A stretch of DNA of 7,634 bases, taken from positions 1 to 7,634 of the forward strand of contig DPEO01000104.1 in NCBI GenBank assembly GCA_003530935.1. Reading direction: 5' to 3'. The DNA comes from Desulfomicrobiaceae bacterium. GTDB taxonomy: Bacteria; Desulfobacterota; Desulfovibrionia; Desulfovibrionales; Desulfomicrobiaceae. Made by a program: the position numbers and the translations under genes. Shown here piece after piece: positions 5,474 to 7,634 of the stretch. Position 1 is the stretch's first letter. Each line of letters begins with the position of its first letter. The notes beneath the pieces are model-generated. The model made no database searches. It worked only from the letters and a program-made list of their open reading frames with translations, and was not told where the DNA came from.

Positions 5474-6949
5474 TCATGATGCCGGTGCCGGCTGCACACG
5501 GGGCTGCCGGGGAAGAAACACCCGAAATTCCGTTCCCTCGCCCAAAGCGGACTGCACTTCAATGCGGCCGCCATGCTGTTGGACAACGTCATTGGCGATA
5601 TACAGCCCAAGACCGGTTCCCCGGCTCCCTTTGGAAGAAAAAAACAAAGAAAACATTTTTTCTTGGGTCTGGCGATCCATACCGGTCCCATTGTCCCGCA
5701 CGGCAAAGCAAACTTCGTGCGCCGTGGCCGACACGGCGAACACGACCTCATGGTGGGGCTTGGCTTCGTCATCGATGCAGGCGTCCACCGCGTTTTCGAG
5801 GATATTGACCAGCCCGGAGGAAATGACCTCCGGGTCCAAAGATACCTGTCCCAAATCCTGGGAAAAATCCCTTTGGAAGGCAATGCCGTGTTTCTCTGCT
5901 TTGGGTTCCACAAAGTTGGCGACACTTTCTGCAAAGGAGCGAACATCGATGTGTTGGATGTTCAATTCTCGCTCCTTGGAGTAATAGAGCATTTCCAAGA
6001 CGGAGTTGCGGATACGCGCCACCATGAGTTTAACCAGCTCCACACCACTGCGGATGCGGTCCATATCTCCGGTCTCGATCCCCTTTTCCAGACGGTACAT
6101 CCCGCCATCAAGGGCCGTGAGCATGCCGCGCACCCCATGAGAAATGGAACCGATGAACAGCCCTAAAGAGGTCAGCCGGCTTTGCAGTTCCCGAATCTGG
6201 GAAATATCCGTGGAAAGCTCCATGACTTCCACGATATTCCCATTTTCATCCCGAATGGGCGCGGTCATGGTGAGTACGATGCGCTGCTGGCCGCTACGCG
6301 TCGTCACTACTTCTTCCGTTTGATGCATCAACCCGTCGGCAAAGGTCGCTTCTACCGGACAATTGGGGCAGGGATGGGTGCGGTGTTTGTAAATTTCGTA
6401 GCAGTGCTCTCCAAGACAATCACCAAAATCCTCTTTGAAATGCCGATTGGCACGAACGATACGCCAATCCTTGTTCTGCACCGAAATATAACACGGCACC
6501 TCATCAAAAAGTTGGCGGCACATCTGCTGACTCATGCGTAAGATTTTGTTCTTCTCCCGCACGATATCGCATTGCTCTTGCAGGTCCAGAATATCCAAAG
6601 CGCGTTTCACCGCGATGGACAGCGCCCGTTCCCCCACAGGTTTGACCAAAATATCGGAGGCGCCGGCATCCAAAAGATCCAGCCCCTGCTCGGTTTCTCC
6701 CGGCTCCAGCAGGGCGATGACCCGGATCCGGGGAAATTGCTGCAAAATGTCGCGAAGCAAGGCTTCGCCGTCCTGCCGACAATGACCGAGGATCAGCAAC
6801 CGAGGCCGCACCTCGTGCAGAGTACGGGCGACTTCCGTGCACCGACACAAGACCGGCCGGAAGCCATGCTCCGCCAGCACCCGGGCGAGCACCTGCCCGT
6901 GCTCCACGTCCACGGTGGCAACGACAATGGATTCACTCGCAACAATCAT
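5474..6949 (-). CDS. Histidine kinase: pseudo-receiver, Cys-rich PAS, HisKA-like, HATPase
   Basis: The chosen ATG gives 491 residues. Residues 8-120 form a receiver-like domain that lacks the phosphoacceptor Asp (LLILGHCRQDG has Gly55 there) and one acidic-pocket Asp (Val15), but keeps Lys103 in LVKPV. A PAS domain follows (about 140-252) with cysteines 178, 183, 194 and 197, the last two in HPCPNCP. The dimerisation helix has SISHGVRGMLTALDGG with the expected phospho-His271. The ATP domain has NILENAVDA (N386), DNGTG (419-423), FFSSKG and GTGLGL (444-449). There are no membrane helices, so it is probably a cytoplasmic sensor; the signal may be redox or a metal centre, by inference. A GTG at 6979 would add ten residues but lies inside the upstream terminator hairpin. 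The gene stop and the alternative Rrf2 ATG overlap as ATGA. The likely partner is the nearby stand-alone receiver. Confidence 0.93.
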   Translation of the reverse strand: MIVASESIVVATVDVEHGQVLARVLAEHGFRPVLCRCTEVARTLHEVRPRLLILGHCRQDGEALLRDILQQFPRIRVIALLEPGETEQGLDLLDAGASDILVKPVGERALSIAVKRALDILDLQEQCDIVREKNKILRMSQQMCRQLFDEVPCYISVQNKDWRIVRANRHFKEDFGDCLGEHCYEIYKHRTHPCPNCPVEATFADGLMHQTEEVVTTRSGQQRIVLTMTAPIRDENGNIVEVMELSTDISQIRELQSRLTSLGLFIGSISHGVRGMLTALDGGMYRLEKGIETGDMDRIRSGVELVKLMVARIRNSVLEMLYYSKERELNIQHIDVRSFAESVANFVEPKAEKHGIAFQRDFSQDLGQVSLDPEVISSGLVNILENAVDACIDDEAKPHHEVVFAVSATAHEVCFAVRDNGTGMDRQTQEKMFSLFFSSKGSRGTGLGLYIANDVVQQHGGRIEVQSALGEGTEFRVFLPRQPRVQPAPAS

Positions 6950-6962
6950 AACCGCGTCCCAC

Positions 6963-6998
6963 AAAAAGGAAGCCCCCACCCCAAGCGGCGGGGGCTTC
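6963..6998 (-). terminator. Intrinsic terminator between receiver and kinase genes
   Basis: On the minus strand GAAGCCCCC pairs with GGGGGCTTC (9 bp, 6969-6998) and, after one G-complement base, TTTTT follows at 6967-6963. It begins eight bases after the receiver stop codon. The kinase ATG at 6949 lies only 14 bases beyond the T-run, so kinase transcription must read through this site or start within the receiver gene. Confidence 0.85.
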
Positions 6999-7006
6999 GA
7001 AGTGCG

Positions 7007-7363
7007 TTACTCGCCGAGCGTTTCCTTGACGACCTTGAGGAGCTCCTCGCGGTCGAAAGGTTTGGTGAACGAGGCAACCGCCTTGGGGATGGCGTACTTG
7101 TTGCCGGCAAGCCCACTGATCACGATGACCGGGATGCCGCCGAACTCCTCGTCCTGGCTCAGCTGCCGGTAAAACCGCGGCCCCCACTCCTTGGGCATTT
7201 CCAGATCCAAGGTAATGAGGTCCGGACGCTCCGAACGCACCACATCCATGGCATCGGCCCCATCCGTGGCCTTGCACGTGGCGTAGCCGTTGTCCTGGAA
7301 GATGTCTTCCAAGTAAGTGACAATGTTGGGATCGTCGTCGATGATCAAAATCTTCTTGGCCAT
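7007..7363 (-). CDS. Stand-alone receiver (response regulator without output domain)
   Basis: The 118-residue single-domain CheY-like receiver has all key residues: acidic pocket Asp9-Asp10-Asp11 in ILIIDDDP, phosphoacceptor Asp53 in TLDLEMP, Ser83 in VISG, and Lys101 in TKPF. There is no DNA-binding or enzymatic domain, so it probably works by phosphotransfer or by binding a partner such as the neighbouring kinase. The ATG has AAAGGGGGA six bases upstream, overlapping the stop of the Usp gene with a 12-base gap, which suggests coupled translation. A terminator follows the gene, and the kinase comes after it. A stand-alone receiver next to an Rrf2 gene recalls the rrf1/rrf2 pair of the Desulfovibrio hmc operon, though the same orthology is not established. 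Confidence 0.95.
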   Translation of the reverse strand: MAKKILIIDDDPNIVTYLEDIFQDNGYATCKATDGADAMDVVRSERPDLITLDLEMPKEWGPRFYRQLSQDEEFGGIPVIVISGLAGNKYAIPKAVASFTKPFDREELLKVVKETLGE

Positions 7364-7375
7364 GGTGTTCCCCCT

Positions 7376-7634
7376 TTATTCGTTGTCCACCACTTTGTCC
7401 GGACGGTTGACCGAAACCACCGGACACGATGCCCGCAACAGCACCTGCTCAAGGGTACGTCCCAACGAAGCGTCGGATGTCTCCCGAGAATGGTGCGCCA
7501 TGACGATGAGATCCGCCTGGCGCTCTCGCGCATACTTCACGATTTCCACATAGGGAATACCTTCCCACACATCCGCATTGATATGGGGATAGCCCTTGGC
7601 CTGGAGCAAGTACTTCCGACGGATGCGATCCCGG
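7376..7634 (-). CDS. Universal stress protein (UspA family), 5' end beyond window
   Basis: Only the last 85 codons are present and the frame is open to the window edge. The segment resembles the C-terminal half of UspA: EIVKYARERQADLIVMAHHS, then LGRTLEQVLLRASCPVVSV. In ATP-binding Usp proteins the motif is G-x2-G-x9-G(S/T). Here the first two glycines are replaced in AHHS, and only LGRT remains, so ATP binding is doubtful. A TTG in frame at 7609 is not the real start, since homology continues upstream. The gene ends 12 bases before the receiver ATG and is the most upstream visible member of the signalling cluster; its promoter is outside the window. Confidence 0.87.
   Translation of the reverse strand, partial: RDRIRRKYLLQAKGYPHINADVWEGIPYVEIVKYARERQADLIVMAHHSRETSDASLGRTLEQVLLRASCPVVSVNRPDKVVDNE

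Noticed and set aside
5573..6166. Plus-strand frame of 197 codons antisense to the kinase
   Set aside because: The kinase H, N and G boxes on the minus strand are intact, so this is a shadow frame.

Overview
This window looks like a housekeeping stretch of a GC-rich proteobacterial chromosome. By protein style it probably comes from the Desulfovibrionales or a close deltaproteobacterial relative. That is inference: the Rrf2 protein opens like the Desulfovibrio type, several Cys-rich signalling domains are present, and TrpS has the PHLGN form of the HIGH motif. I see no mobile element, phage gene or CRISPR array.

Left part (1-1161, minus strand): the 5' two thirds or so of a CHASE2 sensor gene runs off the left edge. 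Upstream of it are a short hairpin terminator, a strong 12-bp terminator, and a complete tRNA-Arg(CCG) gene with an encoded CCA. The tRNA promoter has a consensus -35 box that overlaps the TTG start codon of the divergent gene ubiX.

Middle part (1196-5046, plus strand): ubiX, an M50 site-2-protease-like gene and trpS are 11-12 bases apart and look like one operon. They are followed by an unrecognised gene for a 204-residue protein with one membrane helix and a coiled coil. A good intrinsic terminator comes next, and then the ribosome-assembly GTPase gene ylqF (rbgA), whose ribosome site starts at the end of the terminator T-run.

Right part (7634 down to 5043, minus strand): in transcription order there is a universal stress protein (5' end missing), a stand-alone receiver protein, an intrinsic terminator, a histidine kinase (pseudo-receiver, Cys4 PAS, HisKA-like/HATPase), and an Rrf2-family regulator with four cysteines. 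The kinase stop and an upstream ATG of the Rrf2 gene share ATGA. The Rrf2 and ylqF genes converge and share a CTAG palindrome that supplies both stop codons. This cluster resembles the rrf1/rrf2 receiver-plus-Rrf2 pair known from the Desulfovibrio hmc operon, with a kinase inserted. It is the most interesting part of the window and may be a redox or Fe-S signalling unit.

The protein families are secure for ubiX, trpS, ylqF, the M50 protein, CHASE2, Rrf2, the kinase, the receiver and Usp. The signals sensed and the regulated targets are not visible here.
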